Assembly: GCA_000715605.1 (NCBI GenBank)
Contig: KL568546.1
Span: forward strand, 38,549 to 43,636
Direction of reading: 5' to 3'
DNA length: 5,088 nt
Source: Streptomyces speibonae
GTDB taxonomy: Bacteria > Actinomycetota > Actinomycetes > Streptomycetales > Streptomycetaceae
In this document: one piece after another, positions 1-4,353 of the stretch
Numbering within the stretch: the stretch's first letter is position 1
Layout of the letters: every line of letters begins with the position of its first letter
Program-made: the position numbers and the translations under genes
The notes under the pieces: generated by a model
Seen by the model: only the letters and a program-made list of their open reading frames with translations
The model's database searches: none
Told to the model about the DNA's origin: nothing

Positions 1-1074
1 GCCGGGGCGGGCGCGGGCGGCCGCAGGAGCCGCTGGGGCAGGAAGCGGACGCCTCCGCAGCCCGCCCAGCCCGAGGGCTGGCGTACGGGTCCGGCCTGGC
101 AGGAGATGAACGGGCGCGCCTCGCGCCGCCGCCGGGTGTGGAGCGCGGTGGGCGTGGTGGTGGCCGCCGCGCTCGCCGTGGTCGCCGTCAACCCCTCCGC
201 CGCGCTGTCCTGGCTGCCCGGCGGACTCGGTGACGGGTGGGACACACAGGACGAGGCGGGGACGTCCACCGCCCCGCCGCTGGCCCCCGAGACGGCCCGG
301 CCGAGCACCGCGCCGTCCGACGCCCCGCCCGACGTGCCCACCCGGGAGAAGCCGTTCGCCGGGTCCCCGGCCGCGCGCTGGGAGGCGGGCGCGGACGCCA
401 TCCGGCTCCCGGAGGCGAAGGCCGTGGGCGGTGTGTCCGCCGCCCGGGTCGAGGCCGCGCTCAAGAAGACGAAGCAGTTCCTGGTCGCCGCCAACCTCGA
501 CCCCGCGGTGCTCGAGGGCGGCCGGCCGGCGAAGGCGCTGGACCTGGTGGACCCCGGGGAGAAGGACCTCTTCGCGGAACTGCGCGCGGCGCTGCGCAGG
601 CCCACGGCCGAGAACGACCCGACCTGGGCCTTCACCCGTTTCGATCCCGACGAGGTCGAACTCGTGGGGCAGGCGCGGGTCCGCGGCCGGATGACCGTCG
701 AACCCGAGCCCGGCACCGTGGGGAAGGCGCTGATCAAGGCGGACTACACGTTCGTGTACCCGGTGGCGCGCGCCGGCGGCGGTGACGAGGTGACCAGGAC
801 CATCGTGCGGCGGACGATCGAGGTGGCGGCCATGGATCCCGCGCGGTTCCGGTTCACCGAGGGACGCCTCTGGATATCCGACTACAACAGCGAGATAGCC
901 AACGACGACTGCCGGGAGGGCGACGGCGTCATCCGTCCCCAGTTCCTCACCGACCGGGAGGAGGGCCCGGAGCCGACCGGCGAGGCACGCGATCCGTACG
1001 ACCGCAGCAAGGGCCTCGACCGGCCGGAGCAGGGCGCGGGCGAGGAGGACTGCGGCGTGGTGTCGCGCGTCTGA
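1..1074 (+). CDS. Membrane-anchored protein of unknown function, 5'-truncated
   Basis: The frame is open from the first base to a TGA at 1072-1074, so the gene probably starts outside the window. An in-frame ATG at 106 exists, but its only Shine-Dalgarno-like sequence (AGGAG, 101-105) touches the ATG with no spacer, and no other ATG, GTG or TTG lies in frame before it. Counting from that ATG, residues 4-10 are rich in Arg and residues 11-28 are a single hydrophobic segment (Val/Ala/Leu). This predicts a cytoplasmic basic N-terminus, one membrane helix and an extracellular C-terminal part (positive-inside rule). A Pro/Ala/Thr-rich linker (about 45-80) leads to a charged domain containing a Y-T-F-V-Y-P strand-like segment. 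Two Cys, 269 and 316, lie near the C-terminus and could form a disulfide outside the cell. I recognise no enzymatic motif. It may be a conserved actinobacterial hypothetical. The gene is followed by a strong hairpin at 1126-1155. Confidence 0.72.
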   Translation, partial: AGAGAGGRRSRWGRKRTPPQPAQPEGWRTGPAWQEMNGRASRRRRVWSAVGVVVAAALAVVAVNPSAALSWLPGGLGDGWDTQDEAGTSTAPPLAPETARPSTAPSDAPPDVPTREKPFAGSPAARWEAGADAIRLPEAKAVGGVSAARVEAALKKTKQFLVAANLDPAVLEGGRPAKALDLVDPGEKDLFAELRAALRRPTAENDPTWAFTRFDPDEVELVGQARVRGRMTVEPEPGTVGKALIKADYTFVYPVARAGGGDEVTRTIVRRTIEVAAMDPARFRFTEGRLWISDYNSEIANDDCREGDGVIRPQFLTDREEGPEPTGEARDPYDRSKGLDRPEQGAGEEDCGVVSRV

Positions 1075-1125
1075 GGTGCGGCGGCCGCGGCCGGTCCGAT
1101 CCGGGAACGACGCAAGTCATCCGTC

Positions 1126-1158
1126 GGCCGGCTCCGGGCGTCCCCGGAGCCGGCCTTC
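1126..1158 (+). terminator. Strong hairpin terminator after the membrane-protein gene
   Basis: GGCCGGCTCCGGG (1126-1138) and CCCGGAGCCGGCC (1143-1155) form a perfect 13-bp stem with a 4-base loop (CGTC), followed by TTCTC. It lies 51 bases after the TGA at 1074. The T tract is short, as is usual in high-GC actinobacteria, where stable GC hairpins often suffice. It could also stop antisense readthrough from the opposing chorismate mutase unit. Confidence 0.72.
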
Positions 1159-1164
1159 TCCCGG

Positions 1165-1199
1165 GTGACCGGGCCGGCTGTCCCCTGCCGCCCGGTCAC
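1165..1199. repeat. Inverted repeat, second candidate terminator stem
   Basis: GTGACCGGGC (1165-1174) pairs with GCCCGGTCAC (1190-1199) as a perfect 10-bp stem. Three more pairs (1176-1178 with 1187-1189) can form if C1175 is bulged, leaving an 8-base loop. It begins 10 bases after the 1126-1155 stem, so the two could act as a tandem terminator in the convergent interval. No T tract follows on the + strand. Confidence 0.45.
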
Positions 1200-1203
1200 T
1201 CGT

Positions 1204-1256
1204 CCGGAGCGACGTCCCACGGCGTACGACACCATCCGTACGCCTCGACGCTCCGG
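1204..1256. repeat. Nested two-part inverted repeat
   Basis: The outer arms CCGGAGCG (1204-1211) and CGCTCCGG (1249-1256) enclose inner arms GGCGTACG (1221-1228) and CGTACGCC (1237-1244), with an 8-base apical loop and an asymmetric internal loop of 9 and 4 bases. Both 8-bp stems are perfect. It may be a further terminator or a folded 3' UTR element for either converging gene. The sequence alone does not show a function. Confidence 0.4.
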
Positions 1257-1356
1257 CGAGCCACGCGTGGTTCTCTCGAGTCCGCCCCTGGCCGGTGCGG
1301 ACACCGGGACCAACGAAGCGGCCCGGGCACCGGTCACGCGCCGGACGGGTGAGAGG

Positions 1357-1376
1357 CGGTGCGTACGTCCGTACCG
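1357..1376 (-). terminator. Candidate terminator hairpin just after chorismate mutase
   Basis: Read on the - strand, CGGTACG (1376-1370) and CGCACCG (1363-1357) form a stem of six pairs with one A/C mismatch and a 6-base loop. It starts 11 bases after the chorismate mutase stop codon. It is modest in strength and has no T tract, so termination may instead rely on the stronger dyads further downstream at 1165-1256. Confidence 0.35.
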
Positions 1377-1387
1377 GGAACGCGGAT

Positions 1388-1714
1388 TCAGATCCTGCCC
1401 CGGCACAGCTCCAGCAGCGTCATCGCGAGCGCGGTGCCGGGCTTGCCCAGGGCGTCCCGGTAGGTGGCGAGGATCTCCATCTCGCGGGAGAGGTTCACGC
1501 GTCGGCCGCCGGAGGCGATCCGTTCCTTCTGGATGACGGCCGACACGGCCATCCGTTCCTGTACGAGGCCGATGATCCGGGCGTCGAGCGCGTCGATCCG
1601 CTGGCGGGCACCGGTGATCAGCTCGGCCGCCTCGGTGGTACGGGCACCGGTCCGCTCGCCGGGCTGCGGGCCGGCCTGTCCGGGGGTGGTGGCGGTGGTC
1701 GGGGTGGCGGTCAT
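1388..1714 (-). CDS. Chorismate mutase, AroQ class (delta-like), 108 aa
   Basis: It converts chorismate to prephenate by Claisen rearrangement, the committed step to phenylalanine and tyrosine, in the cytoplasm. Residues 1-30 are a low-complexity Thr/Pro/Gly-rich tail. Residues 31-108 are the all-helical AroQ domain: R-Q-R-I-D-A-L-D (37-44), then Q-E-R-M-A-V-S (R54), Q-K-E-R (K63), S-G-G-R-R (68-72), S-R-E-M (R77, E78), ending in R-G-R-I. By remembered alignment, the S-G-G, S-R-E-M and C-terminal R-G-R segments match the Mycobacterium tuberculosis intracellular enzyme (Rv0948c type). R37, R54, K63, R77 and E78 are likely substrate contacts. That subclass is weakly active alone and is stimulated by complex formation with DAHP synthase, so the same is plausible here. 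The start is supported by GAGGAG (1729-1724) nine bases upstream of the ATG. The gene is monocistronic, divergent from guaA, and preceded by an apparent Phe/Tyr attenuator. Confidence 0.93.
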   Translation of the reverse strand: MTATPTTATTPGQAGPQPGERTGARTTEAAELITGARQRIDALDARIIGLVQERMAVSAVIQKERIASGGRRVNLSREMEILATYRDALGKPGTALAMTLLELCRGRI

Positions 1715-1723
1715 GTCCGGGGG

Positions 1724-1729
1724 CTCCTC
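1724..1729 (-). promoter_or_regulatory. Ribosome binding site of chorismate mutase
   Basis: GAGGAG on the - strand is separated from the ATG at 1714-1712 by nine bases. It fixes the start and therefore the low-complexity N-terminal tail as translated. It lies well downstream of the terminator-like hairpin at 1783-1815, so that hairpin would act on transcription and not directly on this site. Confidence 0.75.
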
Positions 1730-1782
1730 GGTGAGTCGTCGGGTGAGGTGCCCCGGGGCGACGGGGTCCGGAGCCGAACGCG

Positions 1783-1815
1783 AGGCGCCCCGGACCTTGT
1801 CGGCCCGGGGCGCCT
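1783..1815 (-). terminator. Attenuator terminator hairpin in the chorismate mutase leader
   Basis: On the - strand, AGGCGCCCCGGGCC (1815-1802) pairs with GGTCCGGGGCGCCT (1796-1783). This gives 14 pairs including one G-U, closed by the 5-base loop GACAA. It is among the most stable hairpins in the window and lies inside the 5' leader, 21 bases after the leader-peptide stop and about 70 bases before the chorismate mutase start. That is the normal position of an attenuator terminator. No U tract follows (next bases CGCGTTCGG), as often in Streptomyces. Part of its 5' arm and loop can pair with the upstream leader hairpin strand, as an antiterminator requires. Confidence 0.75.
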
Positions 1816-1836
1816 GGGAAGTCGCTTGTCAGTTGC

Positions 1837-1908
1837 TCAAGCAGCACGACCATGGCAGCCGACGGGCCGGTCGCCATAGGTAAAGAGGAAGGTCTGGTGC
1901 GTGAGCAT
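1837..1908 (-). CDS. Leader peptide, 23 aa, Phe/Tyr-rich (attenuation)
   Basis: An ATG at 1908-1906 opens a 23-codon frame ending with TGA at 1839-1837. Residues 6-11 read T-F-L-F-T-Y, with Phe codons TTC (1890-1888) and TTT (1884-1882) and a Tyr codon TAT (1878-1876). TTT and TAT are rare in high-GC actinobacteria, and several other codons (CAT, GGT, CGT, GCT twice) also end in T, unlike the flanking genes. The peptide precedes a strong terminator hairpin and then the chorismate mutase gene, whose pathway makes Phe and Tyr. This is the classic design in which ribosome stalling at codons for the end product controls readthrough. There is no Shine-Dalgarno sequence at usable spacing; the nearest GGAG is about 16 bases upstream. 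The promoter fit places the transcription start on the A of the ATG, implying leaderless translation. The peptide itself probably has no function. Confidence 0.75.
   Translation of the reverse strand: MLTHQTFLFTYGDRPVGCHGRAA
1849..1881 (-). promoter_or_regulatory. Leader hairpin 1:2 overlapping the Tyr codon
   Basis: On the - strand, ACC-(U)-AUGGC (1881-1873) pairs with GCCAUGGU (1856-1849), giving eight pairs with U1878 bulged. An alternative inner stem is CGAC (1873-1870) with GUCG (1863-1860). The 5' arm contains the UAU Tyr codon and lies just after the UUU codon. A ribosome stalled at the Phe or Tyr codons would therefore block this hairpin and free its distal strand. It fits the 1:2 pause or anti-antiterminator stem of an attenuator. 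Confidence 0.6.
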
Positions 1909-1914
1909 GGGGCC

Positions 1915-1942
1915 AGTATGCCCGCTCCGCGGCGGCTGTCCA
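1915..1942 (-). promoter_or_regulatory. Promoter of the chorismate mutase leader
   Basis: On the - strand, TGGACA (1942-1937, five of six matches to TTGACA) and CATACT (1920-1915, four of six to TATAAT) are 16 bases apart. Six bases (GGCCCC) follow the -10 hexamer, so the first transcribed base would be A1908, the A of the leader-peptide ATG. This suggests a housekeeping-sigma promoter producing a leaderless transcript. The leader before chorismate mutase would then be about 194 bases. Confidence 0.65.
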
Positions 1943-2017
1943 CAGTGCGCCGCATGGTGAGACGGATCGCGTCGGTCCGCGTCCCCCGGCGCGGGCCGGG
2001 GTCCTCCGCCACCTCGG

Positions 2018-2023
2018 TAGAAT
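2018..2023 (+). promoter_or_regulatory. Candidate -10 element of guaA promoter
   Basis: TAGAAT matches five of six bases of the housekeeping -10 consensus and stands out in GC-rich surroundings. It would start transcription near 2030, giving a 5' UTR of about 35 bases before the GTG. No convincing -35 hexamer lies 16-19 bases upstream, which is common in Streptomyces. The start is about 120 bases from the divergent chorismate mutase leader promoter. I see no riboswitch-sized space. Confidence 0.5.
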
Positions 2024-2053
2024 CGGGAGGCACAAGACCCCCGCCCCACCGCC

Positions 2054-2059
2054 GGAAGG
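2054..2059 (+). promoter_or_regulatory. Ribosome binding site of guaA
   Basis: GGAAGG is separated by six bases from the GTG at 2066 and supports that GTG as the start. The GATase domain then begins at about residue 13, as expected for this family. Confidence 0.7.
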
Positions 2060-2065
2060 CACCTC

Positions 2066-3646
2066 GTGTCCTCAGCGTCTCCCGCTGCCAACGCGCCCGA
2101 CACCGTTCTGGTCGTCGACTTCGGCGCGCAGTACGCCCAGCTCATCGCCCGTCGCGTCCGCGAGGCGCGGGTCTACAGCGAGATCGTGCCGAGCACCATG
2201 CCGGTCACGGAGATGCTCGCGAAGAACCCGGCGGCGATCATCCTGTCCGGCGGCCCCTCGTCCGTGTACGAGGAGGGCGCCCCCCGCCTCGACCGCGCGC
2301 TCTTCGAGGCCGGCGTGCCCGTCTTCGGCATGTGCTACGGCTTCCAGCTCATGGCGCAGAGCCTGGGCGGCCAGGTGGACAACACCGGCGCCCGCGAGTA
2401 CGGCCGTACCGGTCTGCACGTCTCCAAGAGCTCCTCCACCCTCTTCGAGGGCACCCCGGACGAGCAGGCCGTGTGGATGTCCCACGGCGACGCCTGCTCC
2501 GCGGCCCCCGAAGGCTTCACGGTCACGGCCTCCACCGACGTCGTGCCGGTCGCCGCGTTCGAGAACGACGAGAAGAAGCTCTACGGCGTCCAGTACCACC
2601 CCGAGGTGATGCACTCCACGCACGGACAGCAGGTGCTGGAGCACTTCCTGTACCGGGGCGCGGGCCTGACCCCCGACTGGACCACGGGCAACGTGATCGA
2701 GGAGCAGGTCGCCGCCATCCGCGAGCAGGTCGGCGACCGGCGCGCCATCTGCGGTCTGTCCGGCGGGGTGGACTCCGCGGTCGCCGCCGCCCTCGTGCAG
2801 AAGGCCATCGGATCCCAGCTGACCTGCGTCTACGTCGACCACGGCCTGATGCGCAAGGGCGAGACCGAGCAGGTCGAGAAGGACTTCGTCGCCGCGACCG
2901 GCGTGCAGCTGAAGGTCGTCGACGCCGAGGAGCGGTTCCTCACCGCCCTGAAGGGCGTCTCCGACCCGGAGGAGAAGCGGAAGATCATCGGCCGCGAGTT
3001 CATCCGGGTCTTCGAGCAGGCCCAGGCCGAGATCATCGCGGACGAGGGCCCGGCCGTGGAGTTCCTCGTCCAGGGCACGCTCTACCCCGACGTCGTCGAG
3101 TCCGGCGGCGGCACCGGCACCGCCAACATCAAGTCCCACCACAACGTGGGCGGCCTTCCCGAGGACCTCGAGTTCCAGCTGATCGAGCCGCTGCGTCAGC
3201 TGTTCAAGGACGAGGTCCGGATGGTCGGCCAGGAGCTCGGCCTGCCGGACGAGATCGTCCAGCGCCAGCCGTTCCCCGGGCCCGGCCTCGGCATCCGCAT
3301 CGTCGGCGAGGTCACCAAGGAGCGGCTCGACCTGCTCCGCGAGGCCGACGCCATCGCCCGTGAGGAGCTGACGGCGGCCGGCCTCGACCGGGACATCTGG
3401 CAGTGCCCGGTCGTGCTGCTGGCGGACGTGCGGTCGGTGGGCGTGCAGGGCGACGGCCGCACCTACGGGCACCCGATCGTGCTGCGCCCGGTCTCCAGCG
3501 AGGACGCCATGACCGCCGACTGGTCGCGGCTGCCGTACGACGTCCTCGCGAAGATCTCGACCCGCATCACCAACGAGGTGCGGGACGTCAACCGGGTCGT
3601 CCTCGACGTCACCTCCAAGCCGCCGGGGACCATCGAGTGGGAGTAG
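2066..3646 (+). CDS. guaA: GMP synthase (glutamine-hydrolysing)
   Basis: It aminates XMP to GMP using glutamine and ATP, the last step of de novo guanine nucleotide synthesis, in the cytoplasm. At 526 aa it is full length for the family (about 525). The N-terminal class I glutamine amidotransferase domain (about 13-200) carries the nucleophile Cys90 in G-M-C-Y-G-F-Q and the His178/Glu180 pair in Y-H-P-E-V. The ATP-pyrophosphatase domain (about 210-395) has the P-loop S-G-G-V-D-S at 232-237. The C-terminal dimerisation and XMP-binding domain ends in the family signature K-P-P-G-T-I-E-W-E. All key residues are present and there is no frameshift. The GTG start is backed by GGAAGG six bases upstream. 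The gene appears monocistronic: it has its own -10 element upstream and meets a converging gene 18 bases after its TAG stop. Confidence 0.98.
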   Translation: MSSASPAANAPDTVLVVDFGAQYAQLIARRVREARVYSEIVPSTMPVTEMLAKNPAAIILSGGPSSVYEEGAPRLDRALFEAGVPVFGMCYGFQLMAQSLGGQVDNTGAREYGRTGLHVSKSSSTLFEGTPDEQAVWMSHGDACSAAPEGFTVTASTDVVPVAAFENDEKKLYGVQYHPEVMHSTHGQQVLEHFLYRGAGLTPDWTTGNVIEEQVAAIREQVGDRRAICGLSGGVDSAVAAALVQKAIGSQLTCVYVDHGLMRKGETEQVEKDFVAATGVQLKVVDAEERFLTALKGVSDPEEKRKIIGREFIRVFEQAQAEIIADEGPAVEFLVQGTLYPDVVESGGGTGTANIKSHHNVGGLPEDLEFQLIEPLRQLFKDEVRMVGQELGLPDEIVQRQPFPGPGLGIRIVGEVTKERLDLLREADAIAREELTAAGLDRDIWQCPVVLLADVRSVGVQGDGRTYGHPIVLRPVSSEDAMTADWSRLPYDVLAKISTRITNEVRDVNRVVLDVTSKPPGTIEWE

Positions 3647-3647
3647 T

Positions 3648-3663
3648 CCCCGCCGTCGCGGGG
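3648..3663. terminator. Compact bidirectional terminator between convergent genes
   Basis: CCCCGC (3648-3653) and GCGGGG (3658-3663) form a 6-bp perfect stem with a CGTC loop. AG (3645-3646) and CT (3664-3665) can extend it if T3647 is bulged. It occupies almost the whole 18-base gap between the guaA TAG (3644-3646) and the last codon of the opposite-strand gene (3665-3667), so it could serve both transcripts. It lacks T tracts and is short, so termination may be partial. Confidence 0.5.
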
Positions 3664-3664
3664 C

Positions 3665-4156
3665 TCAGGTCCGTTTGAGGGTGCGCACCGGCTCTCCGGG
3701 CTTCCAGACCTGGACGACGAGGTACTTCTCGTCCTCCACATAGGTCCGTACGACCTCCGTCAGCTCGGTGCGGAAGAGGTGGAACGGCTCCGGCGGTTCC
3801 ACCTCTTCGGCGTACCGGGCCCGGGTCGCGGTGTCGTCCGCGGCGATCTCGACCGCCCGGCCGCCGATCCGGACGTCGCCGCCGCCCATGCCCGTCCCCT
3901 CGCCCGGGTTCGCCTGGAGCGCGAAGCGCGGGTCGCGGCGCAGGTCGAGCGCCTTGAACGAGTCCGGCATCATGCCGAACCAGAGCTCACCGTCGAGGAA
4001 GCGGACCTCCAGGCCCGTGGTGCGCGGTGAGCCGTCCTTGCGCAGGGTCGCGAGAACGTGATGGGTGTACGCGGTGAAGCGCTGCTCGACGGTCTTCGCC
4101 AGCTCCGGTTCGGCCGCGGTGAAGGCCGCCCAGTTCGTGCCCGTGTCTGTGCTCAT
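3665..4156 (-). CDS. Pyridoxamine 5'-phosphate oxidase-family split-barrel protein
   Basis: This 163-aa protein resembles the small FMN- or F420-binding split beta-barrel proteins of the pyridoxamine-phosphate-oxidase superfamily. The signature run starts at residue 34: V-L-A-T-L-R-K-D-G-S-P-R-T-T-G-L-E-V, then D-G-E-L-W-F-G (55-61), then S-F-K-A-L-D-L-R-R-D-P-R-F-A-L (66-80), which in relatives contributes cofactor-phosphate contacts (K68, R73, R74 are candidates). A second strand pair follows at G-G-R-A-V-E-I. There is no signal peptide or membrane segment, so it is probably cytoplasmic. The substrate is unknown, and the family call does not imply true PdxH activity; the length is also short for PdxH (about 200-230). 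The ATG at 4156 lacks a Shine-Dalgarno sequence (six C precede it) and no upstream in-frame start is visible, so it may be leaderless. It converges on guaA. Confidence 0.85.
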   Translation of the reverse strand: MSTDTGTNWAAFTAAEPELAKTVEQRFTAYTHHVLATLRKDGSPRTTGLEVRFLDGELWFGMMPDSFKALDLRRDPRFALQANPGEGTGMGGGDVRIGGRAVEIAADDTATRARYAEEVEPPEPFHLFRTELTEVVRTYVEDEKYLVVQVWKPGEPVRTLKRT

Positions 4157-4188
4157 GGGGGGAGTGTGGCGCGGAAAGCGGACATCCT

Positions 4189-4215
4189 GTGTCGGGTATC
4201 CCCGTTCGTGTCGGG
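4189..4215. repeat. Direct repeat GTGTCGGG, 19-base period
   Basis: GTGTCGGG occurs at 4189-4196 and 4208-4215, a spacing of 19 bases or nearly two helical turns, in the divergent region between the split-barrel gene and the aldolase-family gene. It could be a regulator site for the - strand gene, about 35-60 bases upstream of its ATG. With only two short copies in GC-rich DNA, chance is a real alternative. Confidence 0.25.
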
Positions 4216-4297
4216 GTGTTCGGTTCGGGGTGCGACGCAGCGCGTGGCGGGCGCCCGGTGTCGCGGGTGCCGGTGTTACGGAACAGAGCTGTCGCTC

Positions 4298-4309
4298 CGG
4301 GGCGCCCCG
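4298..4309. repeat. Perfect 12-base palindrome upstream of aldolase-family gene
   Basis: CGGGGCGCCCCG is a perfect palindrome, 44 bases before the ATG at 4354. It could be an operator half-site pair or simply GC-rich chance. No clear -35/-10 pair flanks it; the best -10-like hexamer nearby is CATACG at 4326-4331. Confidence 0.25.
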
Positions 4310-4353
4310 CCGGTAACTTCCGCCTCATACGCAAACCCCCCGCGGGAGGACTT

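Larger units (their letters stand above)
1075..1387. other. Gene-free convergent interval rich in inverted repeats
   Basis: These 313 bases separate the ends of two converging genes (stop of the + strand membrane protein at 1074, stop of the - strand chorismate mutase at 1388). I see no credible coding region: the ORFs running through it lack good start sites and family signatures. It holds at least six dyad symmetries: 1126-1155, 1165-1199, 1204-1256, the 10-base palindrome CCACGCGTGG at 1261-1270, 1292-1307 (CCGGTG/CACCGG with a 4-base loop) and 1357-1376. Some probably end transcription from either side. High GC makes chance hairpins common, so not all need be functional. Confidence 0.6.

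Noticed and set aside
106..108. ATG at 106 as true start of the left-edge gene
   Set aside because: The frame stays open to base 1, the only AGGAG touches the ATG with no spacer, and the upstream residues are plausible as a cytoplasmic tail. It remains possible but less likely than an upstream start.
882..2033. 383-aa open frame on the - strand spanning the convergent interval and chorismate mutase
   Set aside because: It overlaps the real chorismate mutase in another frame, runs through the terminator hairpins, and its Arg/Pro/Gly-rich translation looks non-coding.
1909..2065. Purine riboswitch or other structured element upstream of guaA
   Set aside because: The predicted guaA 5' UTR is only about 35 bases after the -10 at 2018, too short for a purine aptamer, and I see no matching conserved core.
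1837..2145. 102-aa open frame whose C-terminus is the leader peptide
   Set aside because: Its upstream part overlaps the guaA start on the opposite strand and lies upstream of the predicted promoter. Only the last 23 codons, from the ATG at 1908, fit the promoter and attenuator layout.
1852..3363. 503-aa open frame on the + strand overlapping guaA
   Set aside because: It is a wrong-frame shadow of guaA with an Arg/Gly/Pro-rich translation and no domain signature.
2072..3472. 466-aa open frame antisense to guaA
   Set aside because: It is opposite a clearly identified full-length GMP synthase. Its composition (Leu, Gly, Asp, Val, His-rich) is the usual reverse-frame shadow of high-GC codon bias, and no family motif is visible.
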